Source: Branchiostoma floridae (Eukaryota; Chordata; Leptocardii; Amphioxiformes; Branchiostomatidae). Taken from it: a stretch of 64,000 bases of DNA. Of this stretch, positions 46,301 through 57,916 are shown piece after piece; position 1 is the first letter of the stretch, and every line of letters begins with the position of its first letter. Below the pieces are notes generated by a model that made no database searches, had not been told where the DNA came from, and saw only the letters and a list, made by a program, of their open reading frames with translations. The DNA lies in contig NC_049982.1 of the NCBI RefSeq assembly GCF_000003815.2, positions 12,544,043 to 12,608,042 of the forward strand, read 5' to 3'. Both the position numbers and the translations under genes were made by a program.

Positions 46301-47352
46301 GGCGAGTTGAGCTCTCTCTGCTGACGCCAAATATTTCTGTTTGTGGAATCTTTTCTCCAGTTCGCAGATCTGAAGCCTTGTGAAGGAGGTTCTCGGTTTC
46401 TTTCTCTTTGGCGGCGTCCTGTTCTGATAGGGGTGCCCGATCCGCCGTGTAACGGTAAATGGTGGCACTGCACGTACAGAAAGGGGAGAACATTGAATGT
46501 TACTCACAAACATAGACAGCCATATAGGCTGAAAGTTGCTAGAGTAGAATGTTGTTATCTATAGTTGGGAACATATGTTAACTTCTCTAACACCCTGCTG
46601 CTCGGCCTTAGCTAGAACTGCATGCTAAGGCGAGACCACGAGACTCGAGACCCGGAAGCGTCGAGATCTCGGTCGCCGCTACACTATGCTTACTCGATTC
46701 CTACTGTTGTCATGGATTTCCCTTCTTAAACTCCTATAATAGTTATAGTGTCAAAGCCAAGTATCTATTCATAATGAAAAATAATAGAAATAATGCTCAA
46801 TAGACCGATGAGGTATCAAGCACACAACTTGTCCGGCTTTAAAGCCAGGCTCCCCGTCGCTGTCGGCCTAATTTTCACGACAACAGTTCAGCGAAGTGAC
46901 GCTGTCAGCCGTTTTCAAACACAGTCAACACTACGGCTTGCCTGGGTTTACGGGTCGGATAGAGCGAGGCGGAAGTGGTAAATGTTGTAGGTTGAGGACC
47001 AGAGTGGTTCCTCAAACCCGGTTGACACTTTAAGACGTGCAGACTGACCTGCTAGACCTTCCTTGGCGAGCCTGGCCCGTTGGTCCATCCATGGGAAGTG
47101 CGCGTTGAGGGGCGGCGGAGCGGGCCGGTGCGCCGGTACTCTGATCACGCCGTTGGCCACGCTGCCACAGGACGGCGTCGTGGGCCAGGAGAGGTGAGGG
47201 GAGTAGAAACTGGGCTGAGACATACATATGGACGGATGTGACAGGGGCTGCGACGACGACGAGCTTTGACTGTTCAAAATTTGGTTGATACTGAAGCTAA
47301 TGTTCTCCTGGCCCGGGCCGGGACTCGTGGTGCTCCCAGTCTCCGATTCCAT
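43075..47352 (-). CDS. Tlx: TLX-class homeobox transcription factor (Hox11/C15 family), 3 exons
   Basis: Exons, in transcript order, are 47352-47049, 46467-46236 and 43306-43075; they join in phase to 255 codons. Residues 18-26 are ISFSINQIL, an eh1-type motif that binds Groucho/TLE corepressors. FPWM at 86-89 matches the PBX-contact motif of TLX proteins. [19 protein letters not shown] (105-123) is the TLX-specific arm before the homeodomain (123-182). That domain has Trp170-Phe171 and Asn173 and the class-typical Thr169 at homeodomain position 47. [16 protein letters not shown] and [10 protein letters not shown] in the C-terminus are also TLX hallmarks. Vertebrate TLX genes act in spleen, hindbrain and sensory neuron development; amphioxus roles are inferred. 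I chose ATG 47352 because it gives ME..., has A at -3 and G at +4; an in-frame ATG at 47364 would add four residues. The gene is intact. Confidence 0.97.
43307..46235 (-). other. Tlx intron 2 (2.9 kb)
   Basis: Donor GTAGAT, acceptor TACAG. It holds a TA/TG microsatellite (43662-43717). Open frames inside it (for example 44811-45191) have no known domain. As the largest Tlx intron it is a likely place for enhancers, but no site can be named with confidence. Confidence 0.7.
43662..43717. repeat. TA/TG microsatellite in Tlx intron 2
   Basis: TATATATATATG followed by TG repeats with CG interruptions. Confidence 0.92.
46236..46467 (-). CDS. Tlx: Tlx exon 2: homeodomain
   Basis: The acceptor is TACGTGCAG and the donor GGAG|GTAGAT. 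It opens [19 protein letters not shown] and carries most of the homeodomain: [20 protein letters not shown] (helix 1 and turn), then [18 protein letters not shown] (recognition helix). Thr replaces the usual Ile/Val at position 47, the TLX class mark. Confidence 0.98.
46468..47048 (-). other. Tlx intron 1 (581 bp)
   Basis: Donor GTCAGT, acceptor GTACGTGCAG. No repeats or coding signal noted. Confidence 0.85.
47049..47352 (-). CDS. Tlx: Tlx exon 1: eh1 motif and FPWM motif
   Basis: 304 bp, donor GCAG|GTCAGT. It encodes the N-terminus with [12 protein letters not shown] (eh1), a Ser/Pro-rich linker and [10 protein letters not shown]. The region around the start is GC-rich relative to its flanks. 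Confidence 0.93.
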
Positions 47353-47900
47353 GATGCCAACCATGTACACACACGCGCGCGCTGCACGGCTAACCTTCTA
47401 CCACCGGAGCCTCAGTACCGAAAAAATAAAATACAACAACAAAACTCCACGCTTTCCTGGACTTGCGCTGTGAGTGGTGGTGCTCAACTCTCTACTCTGG
47501 GCCAGTCGGTGGTCGCAGAATTATCTCTGTAGCCAGATAGCCGACTATATTAATCATAATCCAGTCAAAAAAGAGTCATTTGGGCACGGCACGCTCGACA
47601 TCCATTGGTTGGGAACCACGGGGTGACGGACAACGGGCAAGCACTTAAATACTGTATGCAGAGTGACATATCCCGGAACCCCGCCCCCGGGAGCCTCTCT
47701 CCCGATCTCACGGGGCAATTAACACCGGCGGCAGGACATACTTGATAGAAGCCTGTTTACGCTTTCAATTGGCCGTAATACAGGGCATTATCTAGTCGAT
47801 TATGATTATTTGTTTTTCTTTCTTTCATTCTATTGGCTCGCACGAGTTTCTATTTTTTTCCTGTGTGCGTTTGGCTAGCAGCAGCTCTTTGATATAGCAG
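47353..47900 (-). promoter_or_regulatory. Tlx: Putative Tlx promoter and 5'UTR
   Basis: On the - strand there are CCAAT boxes at 47836-47832, 47772-47768 and 47608-47604, and a TATA-variant TATTTAAG at 47651-47644 about 290 bp before the start codon. The order CCAAT, TATA, ATG is sensible, but no transcript start is shown. Assignment is by position and motif only. Confidence 0.35.
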
Positions 47901-50900
47901 TTTTCAATACTTGGGTACAATGCACCAATAGCGCATGGGGTTTGCAATATTCGAGCACATTTATTCAAAGACTTAGTTCATTTTCGGGGCAAGAACCATA
48001 CATGTCCCCCTTTTCACCCCTGTACCGCAAAGATATCGTTATTATGACAAAGAAAGAAATCACGGCAAGCATCAAATTAAAGACGGGAGTAAACAGAGAG
48101 ATAAATTCAGAAGCCACAATACTAATAATAATGCTGGTTGATTAATACAGCGGAATGAAGTTTGCTTATCTGTGTACGAGAGCGTGCACACGGGTTGTTC
48201 TATAGCCTGGGGCTGTGCTGGGGCCAGTCTAAATTCTAGGTGGCGGCAAGAGCCGACTCGACCGAAACAGGAGACGGGCCGTGTTATACAAACCCCCCTC
48301 TATCTCAGCCTAAACATCTGATACATTTAATAACCGTTACTTTGACCACACACAAAGAGCATCGAGTCTAGCTGGAAGCCGCCTCGCTTCTTTTATCCGC
48401 CCGGCTGAAAATGTATCCCAGTTCGGAAAGAAGAATGATTTTGATGCTCTCGCGAGTCTTGTTATGTGTAGACATCATAATCTCTGGGAGCATTCGCGCC
48501 TCACATTTAATGTCCGAGCATTAGTGTTCGCGGGGGGATATTGTATGTCTTGTCCCACAAGAGCCATGCTTACAAGTGGAGGTACGCGCGAGCTCAGACT
48601 AGTTTGGAATGATTTATTGTTCTGGACTACGCGTTTGAACTTTTTCTTTTTCGTATCGCGCTTTGAGAAATACGCGCCAGAGCTGCGCACAGCCTGCAAG
48701 CAGACGGGTCAAGGCGTTTCCCAAATCTCAGATGTACTCTGTCGCACCTGCCTGCAACTGTCATAAGTAAGATAGGCGCCTAGCTGCACCGCGATGTCCC
48801 GAAACACGCACCCACGTCTCAAAAGCCCTGTCGTATCTTTCGCTTTTTTCTCCCCAAAGACTGGCATTTTACCGCCTGCGGCCATTAACCCCCATTACCA
48901 TCTACAAGCGCCTTACATGTACAACTGTATCTGTGCTCGTTGTCTTCTCGGCGAGATACGCGTCTGGCGACGAGACTTGGGGCGAGATAACCCGAGATTA
49001 CATTACTGATGTGTTCTATTGTTTTTCTTCGCTCTAATGACTTACTTGTAAAGTAAGTGACACCTGCCATCTATTACATGGCGTCACTCTACGTGCACAA
49101 CAAAAGGCAGATTTACGAAACTCAATCAAAAGTAAGGAACCACAAATAAAACAAACTGTAACCTATTTTCTGAGTTTGGTTCTTACCGAAAATTCGATAA
49201 GCCGAAGTCTCGTGTAGGTAATTGTGTCGTGTCTCCCTTCAGCCAGTGGCTGAATGTTTCCTACTCACTGAAGCCTGTTGTGACGGACGGGATGTGTTTC
49301 ACCCAAAGCTTTACGCTAGGGCACACAAATCGAAAACATGGAGCAGAAAATGACTTTTACGGGAAGCCTGACAGCAGAACGGCAGAAGTTTGGGGACGAC
49401 CCAACAGACGAGGGATTTATAAGCAGACGGTGTTTTGGTCCAATTACGAGTAATGTGACGTTTAAACATGGATGACTGAAGACTTTTCGATGATATCTGA
49501 TTATTAATTTGCATAATTGGTGGCGATGGGAGGGAATGGGAGGGACTTGTCTTAGCGGAATGATGTATTGGTAAAATTTACACAGGACAACAATGACGAA
49601 ATTAGCATCTTCTTTATACACAGGTGGGTTTTATCTGCTCCAACACACGGAATATTGATAAAAAAACGACTAATGAACGCTATAGACGTGGGTGGCGCGA
49701 CTGTAATTTACAATGTTCACAATTAAACAAGTCATCAAGGGATACAATTGGAGGCGGACAAACACATGTATACTTCAAGTATTGTATACTAGCAGGGGAA
49801 TTGTGTTCGATGACCATTGCATTCAGATAGAAAACTGAGAAACTTATGTTTGATACTTTTTTTAATAATAGTGATAAAGATATGTAGCTATTTATTGACA
49901 AAACGTAAGAAAAGTATTCAGACGAAATATGTCATTGTGAACATCATCTAAAGGAATTATACCATAGATTGCGGACTCCAATCCAAATCCATGTGAGTTT
50001 TCTGGAAAATTTTTAGTGAAAAAACACATTCACACATTCAATAACTTTAACGAATCCTACTGAACTATTTCGGAGCACCACTTTAATACTTGCTTTTCTC
50101 CTAACGTTAACATACCCATCTGAATCCCACGTCTCTTACGTCATTGCACCGTACATTTTACCCCTCAGGTATATGTCATTACAGGAGGTAATAGCAAACA
50201 AGATTAATGAGACTGTACTTAGTATCTTTAGATTTTAATACCACTTCAGCCTTGAGATACGTTGGCGAATAAAGCGCCTTGTCTATTAAAGCTAGACTTG
50301 TCGATCAACCTAATGTGTTTCTGTCAAAAGAGAAATGTCTTGATACCTACCTATTAACTCCGCGATCTTGACATTTAAGGAAAAGGAAGGTACAAAGCCG
50401 AGGGATTTTTGAAGCTGATTTCGAGCTGCGGGGGAATATTTGCCGAACGATTTGAAGTTTTAAAGTGCGTTGGGGTGTTGATCTGAAACACCAAACGGAG
50501 ATGAAAGTACAGTATATTTTAGCTTTTGGTGCTTTTTTTAGACTGTCAGTCTGAGTACAGATACTTCGGAACCTTTGACAAATGTGTGTGTTATTTAGAG
50601 TCAAATATCGCAGGTCAAAAAGACGAAGAGTGAGGAGAGAAGCGGACGACCCTGCTATGTCTTCTGGTCACGTGCCCCTCCCAACAGATTGATTAGTAAG
50701 TCAACGCTAAAGTGGTGGCTGTTCTCTCAAATCCTTTCCAATAACCTATGATTACCAAGGGGGGAGGGTTGTGCTCATCCGAGATGAACAAGTCTGCTCC
50801 AAGTGCTACCAAGGGGTCGCTAAAGTGCTATTGATTACAGCGTTTTAAATGAAATTGCCGTTATGAAATACGAATTAATGAAAGCAAAGTGCAGCGCGGG

Positions 50901-52836
50901 ACGCGGGGATGGTCATTTTCGCCGCGTATCCTGACGGGTGGGAGCAATTCTATACTGTTAAGGTCCGGGCAGCTTTATTAGAAAACACGCCGTGTATCCT
51001 TCTGTGGGACCTGCGCTTGTTAAACAAGACAGGCCTAGAATGAAATATTAATATCTTCCCCCGAAATTAATTGGGCTCTTTTTGCCATATCTTCTTTCGA
51101 CATCTCGAGAGGGACGTGACGGGCATGTGTGATGTCGGCGTGCCGTTTTTTTTCTCCCGCAGTTGAATCGATATTGAGCCCCTAATAACGCTAACTACAT
51201 CAACATGTTACATTGTGAGCCTTTCTTCAGTTTTTCTTAGCTCCGCAAATAAAGAATACGCGCGCGGCATGTGCAGCGGCGGCGTTACGAATCTCTAAGA
51301 GCCGGTATTGTACCAAGTGTGTGAACACTAAATTGAGCTCTTTTCCCGCTGAATGGGCTTATAAAAGGACCGAGCGGGTGACCTCTGTGAGCCGGAGTTC
51401 GCGTCCACTGCGCCTCTTTATTCTCCTCCCTGTCCGACTTAAATGACCAATATGCCTCAAGAGCCCACCTCTTTATTTCCCCACACCTTAATGGTCGATA
51501 TCCAGGTGGAGTAAGCGACAATTTGCACAAATATTAAGAGCGATCGGCATTTAGAGCGCATTAAGGTTGGGCCGAGCCTCCGGGGTCGGTGAGGTTGAAA
51601 GCCCGGCCGGCTCTCGGCCCAGACACCGCGGGCTCCCCCGTGGAAGATCTGCGGGCTTTTCTGTTGCGCCAATCCCCAACAGCGACCCAACAAAAGACAA
51701 AACGTAGATTCTACAGGACAGCTGAAAAGGATACGAATGGATGGGGGACAATGTAGTCTCTCCAATTTAAGTTTTCATCGATCTCGCTACACAATGTCCT
51801 ACAAGCGAGCGTACGTCCGACAATAGCGTGTGATGATTGTAATGTTTTGTCACAAAGGTCGGCCATCAGATCACGTTTGTGCACTCGTCATCAACGCGAG
51901 GCTCAATACAGGGGAAATACCCTCCTTGTAAAATTAAATGGCCGCCCCCACCCCTCCTCCAAATATCTGCCGGCAGCGCGCCTTGCCTCTGTTTGGTCCC
52001 AGAAGTAAGCGTTGGCGCCAACCTGGTCCAGATAGCTTATAATTGCTCGCGAAGGCCGGACAGCTGAGTTGAGGAGATGATATTAACGGATAATTGGCCG
52101 CCTTTAGGGCCAGCATAAATGATCGTATAATACACCATTATGTTCATGAGCTATTTAAGTTCATTAAAGCGATCGGCCTCAACGGGGTGTAATATATGGG
52201 CATCCATTTGTTTGAATGAAGTCGGCACATGATGGATTTCAATATTTACTTTTTGTCAAGGACTTGTCTATGAAATGCCTATTAGGACGAGAGGGATTCC
52301 CAGACTGTGTAATGAACACGGATGTCTATATTAGAGGGTATTTGTGGAAGACGTTAGAGTGATGGATGTAATGTTACAAAGTAATCCTCAGTACAGTGTT
52401 ATCATACACAACAGTAATCAGCAGGGCCCAATCTATCGCTCGTGCGGCTTTTGTTCGTTTTCTCCAAACTTCCCCACCTGACGACAATGGTGTTCTCGAC
52501 GTGAAACCGATTACCTAACAACATTGTTCCTTTCAAACGCGCTTTCCGAAGCGCACAGGGACCTGTTTGGTTCAGCATGACGTTTTGGCGTTGATTTTTT
52601 CCCCGTTTCTGTTGCTGAAATGGAAAGTGTGGACAATCAGTTTCCCTGCGTGGGGCTCCTCAGGTTGATATGATAATTGTTGCGAACCTTAAACAGGATC
52701 GGCGTGGACTAAAAGCCCTGGTCGTGTTGGGACGTTGTGTTGGTGATAACGGCGCCGGAGTGGGCTACTCACTACCGGATGTACTTTAGAAAGGTTTACA
52801 TGTCTTCAGCCATTTCTTCGGGGAATATTGCACTTG
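47901..52836. other. 5' flank of Tlx, no supported gene
   Basis: About 4.9 kb of mostly unique DNA. Motif-rich stretches such as 50820-50960 and 51000-51200 contain several ATTA/TTAAT sites and look constrained rather than repetitive, but I cannot show conservation. Overlapping frames at 51285-51765 have no domain. Confidence 0.4.

Positions 52837-52877
<41 letters not shown>
52837..52877. repeat. (GT)n microsatellite
   Basis: GT tract of about 40 bp followed by GAGGGGGG. Confidence 0.95.
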
Positions 52878-52878
<1 letters not shown>

Positions 52879-55800
52879 AGGGGGGTGTAATCAGGTCAAA
52901 AATCAACTAAAACTTTAAACTTAACATGTGGACATGGCTGACCAATTATCAATTTTTATTGATATGTTCCAGCGAACAGTTATACAGAGGATACAAGGGT
53001 ATTTTCTTTTATTTGTAGTATATCAGCACAAAAGTTGTTGTCATACTTTTGTGAAGACATATGAACTTTAAAAATGTAACGCGTAAGAAGCATTACAATT
53101 GCAGTGCAAAGTATATTATTCAATTTTGCTTCTTTAATGGGTTTCTTTACTGCTTCATCTAATTAACCTTTTTATAAACTTCATTGTGCTTGTTTTAAAT
53201 AATAGAACAGGACATGTTAAGTATCATTGAGGAATTGTTTATTCAAAGCGTACATTTTCCCAAACAAATGTTTTGCATTTCAAGACAGATTATTAAGCTA
53301 CAAGTATGCTAGGAAGTCCTTGTTATAGATCTAAAATCTAAAAACGCCGATGAAACCACGAGACATAGTTCAAGTGATAAGATATTTAAAAAAAATCGGA
53401 AAGAAATAAGTGGGGCAGTCTTTTTATGCTAAAAATATTGTGAACTTTTGACTTTTGCGAAAACAAAATTTATGAAGCGAGGGTTGATATTTGAGGAGGA
53501 GAGAGCGGAAACTCGTATCTATTGCTGTTCAAAGCAGCAAACGTCTCAATTCTGACATGTAATAGGTCGGGCGAAATGTCGAGACCTTTAAAGGGGTATA
53601 AATGTTTCACAGACAATAGAGGGCGGGCCGCAGCATCTTCTCTTCACGTTTGCCGAGCTGGAGGGAGGTGTCGCGGCTTGAGAGTTATTAGGTTTGACGG
53701 GCTTGCCGACATCAAAGCCCGCTGAAAACACAAGGAGTAAAAGCGATGGTGTCACGCCTCGCTTGTTCTGTTATTTCATCTCGGCCCCAGCTCCACGGGC
53801 GCTCCGCGGCCTGAGGGTGTAGACGATTTATTAAAAAATGGTTCCAGCTTTATTGCAGCCGGTCACAGAAGTGCGCTTGAGATTCTTAATTAGTTGCTCT
53901 TTAACTGATATGAAAAAGGTCTCCGATCCATTTGTAGGGGGCTCTGCCTGGCTCTTTTTGATTTCTGCGCACGGCGCGCGTGAGCCGCGCGGGTCGAACC
54001 GCCGGGCCGCTGCCACAGGGCAAACCACGCGCCATGAGGTGGGGAGAAGAGGGCTCAGTTACGATTGGGAAAATACAATAGGAGCAAGCGGGTTGTCTCT
54101 TTCCATTTTCTTCCAACAAAGCACACACACGGGGACACGCTTTCCCTAATTCAAAACCACAAATGTTGAACTAAGCGCATCAAATTCGTTCCGATAGATT
54201 TTACGCGCAAGTTCTTTCGGAAAGGTGAAGTCTATTATAATATAAATAAGGATTAGCTTCTGGTTGGGTAAGTCACCATGCAATTTCGTGTCTGTGTCGA
54301 TTTCGCACTTTTGCACAATATCAATAAAGTCATTAAAAGTTGAAACTTATAAAGGCGTTCCCTCTTACCCTTGGGTCAAAACGCTTTAATGAAAGAAGCA
54401 CACTTTTGAACGCAAACTGGCCAAAGTGGAGAAGTAATTCATTAGAAAACACGATTACCATTGCGTTTAGCCCAGGGCATCCCTTTTATCCGAAAGAAAA
54501 TCTAATTTGAGGGAGACTTTGCTTGCCGCGGGGAAGGGGAGGAGAACTGGAGAAGAGCAACTTCATTACACAAATAGTCAAAGAACCAGGAGCTATGAGC
54601 GCACAGAGGAGGAGGGGGATCCTGCACTGGGACCTGGTGCGGCAACAAACCAATATATCCACAGCCTATCACACCTGCGTCTCCCCGCTACCTGTCTGTC
54701 AGGAGCCCTGCACACCGCGGCAGGGGGAAACTACACCTTCTACAGCACAAACCATGGAATAATTGAGTGAACTATCGCAATAATTAAACTTCAATTGAGC
54801 GTTATTAAGGGAATAGCGCGACGAAGGGCATCCCTTTACGCGCGTCTCCGCCGAAACGCGGGCTTTAATTTATAGGCACACCTACGAGTTCATCAATTTC
54901 AAATTAATATCGGGAAAATAGCTTGATCAAAATGCCAATCACGCTCTTTGAGGTTATTTGGATGTCAGCTTAATACGGCAGCTTTGTAAGACTGCATTGT
55001 CACCAGCCATATAATCATTAGGATCTTTAGTTTCGCTCCTACCAAAAATTGTTGTAAATTGTGGATGGGGTACAAGCCGAGATTCGTACATATAGGATGC
55101 TCACGAGAGATATAAGGCGAAAGTAATAGGATAATATTGAATTTTCGAAGAGCGACCTTTTACGGAGGCATTTTCATGCAAGTCAATTTGTCTTTGGGCA
55201 AACAGTCGAAGCGGGTTTATGAATTTCAGACATCAAAATTCCTTAATCTGTTTTGAATAATCGTCCAAACTCCGGAAACTGAACGACCTTTAAATAGCAG
55301 CCAGTTTATTTGAAATTAAAGTTGTCAAGTACACACGTGTAATTTCAATCTCCAAACGACATTTTATTAAAGATTTCTAATATGTGTATTACCTGCATCA
55401 ATTCCGGAAATGTCTACGCAATATCTTTTATCATTAATTTCGGGCGGTTACGTACCTGAAATTGTCTACTAACTAGATCTATCATACTCTTTATTTTTCG
55501 TGGTTTATAGACAGAGAGACGCTCATTCGTTGTTTATGACGCCCTGAGAAACAAAAAGAAGATGAAACCGCCAACTTGTTGTCATTGTGAATTTGCTTTT
55601 TTATGAAGCATAAGTGATGCTGTGTAATTTAAACTTATCTCATCGCTTTTTCAAACATTTTCTGTTGGCATTTCAGATCGTTACGACGGGACCAAACATG
55701 CTTATTTAATTTTCTTGTCTTCCGCTCTGTGACTGTGCTCATTTTGCGTTGACATTGTGATCAAACATCCTTATCTTTTCCCTGGCCCTAGATATATCTC

Positions 55801-57885
55801 TGTAGCCACTTTTGAGAAACCTGCTCTAGCACTCTTCGAGTTTGTTTATGATCATCTTGAGTCCTAGCTTGGAATTAAATATACGACCATGGTTGACCGC
55901 AAACCACATATACATTGTCCGCAGACACTTCTGTTAGCTTTCGTTTGTCAAACTGTGACATTTTGGGATGTTGGCAAGTTTCATTCCCGTGCGTTTTGGA
56001 CATTTCTTCTCTATCTGGCTGAAACAGCTTTCACTTGTATATCTCCTACACGATATCCTTTCATCTCTCTATCCATAGATCCCGACTGTCCTTGTCTCTC
56101 CATCTCCTGTACCTGGCAGGGTCCCGACCCGATCACTTGGACGGAACAAATCGGCCAAATCGGCCTCCTGCTTATTCTGCCCACAGAGCTTCATATGATC
56201 CTTTTCTTCCTGCCTGGTGACAGGGATAATCGAATGTTGCCGCCGAATTGAGAACTATGAGCAAATCCACACATAGGAACCGAGAAAGATTGCTTACTCC
56301 AAGGCCGGGGAATTATAATGCAATCAAATAGATATGATGGGCACTCAATGCGTAGCATATGAGTCCAAAATGACAAGGATTTGATGTCGTTTTGATGGCG
56401 TTATTTTATGCCTTCTGCTACTCATGGTATATGCTGTGTATTATATAGTAATAAAAGTGATTTTCCTCTGACGGAATCTGACATCTTGGTAGCGTTTATC
56501 ACAGTGAGCGACGCGCAATTGTTGGGAGAGCTGGCGTCCCCGGTGAGAGGAGATCAGTTACAAGCTGAAAACGATGTTCTCTTCACTTCGGAGTGACGTC
56601 ACGAAATTTACGTGGGGAAACAGACGAGGCTTTAGTGAAACTGACACGGGTAGGTTATCTCTCTCACGTATTTAATGGCCGTGGAAACGACCGCTTGTGA
56701 GTGATTGGTAAGTTGTAATGGGGGTGACAAGGGTTACGGGAAGACAGTCCGATCGACGCGATAATCCATTTACCCAACAATCCCCCCAAAACCCTCGGCC
56801 GAAATTGCCCGAACCAATTATCCGACCGTTACTTGGGGAGCTGCGTTTTGCGGAAGAACGCCGCGGTCTACGCCAAATTGAAGCGTATTTCATTAGGTTC
56901 GAAACGTCGCAGTATTTCACTCACTGGAAATTGCTTGCTCTGGTGATAATTAAGCGAACACGTCACTTGAAAGAAACTTAAAGGTCCAATCAATTGGCGG
57001 CGGTGTGGGGAGGGGGGCGAGATCTGGATAATGTCGACTCCAAAATGACAAGTGTTCGTTCATATATCTCATTATTAATTGGACTTAACGAAATGTTCTT
57101 GGCTTTCGCTTTGATCGAGGGTGATAAGTGACGGGCTTTGTGTAACGACCGTGTTTTAGCGGCGAGAGGGTTTCCCGGATAAGCCCGCGATAATGTTCCA
57201 TTTTTGCTCTATCTATATCTCGGCGGGAAATCCTCCTCTCGCGGAGGTGATGTATTTGTGAAATAGACACCGGTACTTTGGAGCGCTCGGTGAAATGTAA
57301 GACTAATGTCTTACCTCCTGGATGTAGCAGGGCAGGGAAGATCTGGACGCATTCCAAGGAGAAACTAAAGACAAAAGAATTCTAGAAGTATGTTGGATAT
57401 GAGAAAAGGGAGCAGACGGCTAAGGTTGTCCGGCGTGTGAAGGGGATCCTGCCCCAGATACCGTGGGACTACCGCCGCGCTATTGTTGGTCCGTCCAGAC
57501 CGGCACGTGTCGGGCGCGGGTCGGGGCCGGGCGAACAAAGGCCCTGTAGGAGCCGTTTCATGTTTGTACACCATATGCGCTTCGGTGTAAAACGTGTAGC
57601 TTTCAGTTCGATGACAACTTCTATTGAGTGTACATCGCCGCCGCGTTAGACCTAGTGTGTCCTTACACTATGTCTTGTCTGACCCCTTCCTTGCAAGAAA
57701 GGGAGGGGCACTATTTGTGTCCGATAACCTTCGTTGGTGGCCTAGATAAAGTTGGTTCTTCTATGAGTGAGCAGTGATCTTTATTTTGTTCATGTCGTCC
57801 CGTATACGTAAAAAGTTGACTAAGTCTGGTCTCGGAAGAGAATCCTGCAGTTTGCTCCGACCATGGCATCGCTACAACATATGTC
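52878..57885. other. Distal 5' flank of Tlx, no supported gene
   Basis: About 5 kb. AT-rich at 52900-53500, then a CpG-rich patch at 53940-54040 and unique sequence after it. Open frames at 53838-54149, 54507-54770 and 55889-56251 show no known domain and are not called. Confidence 0.4.
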
Positions 57886-57916
57886 ATGTATGTATGTATG
57901 TATGTATGTATGTATG
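57886..57916. repeat. (ATGT)n tetranucleotide repeat
   Basis: About seven ATGT units. Confidence 0.93.

Noticed and set aside
47368-47370. Upstream start for Tlx at a GTG codon
   Set aside because: Not an ATG; the ATG at 47352 has better context and gives the ME... start seen in TLX proteins.
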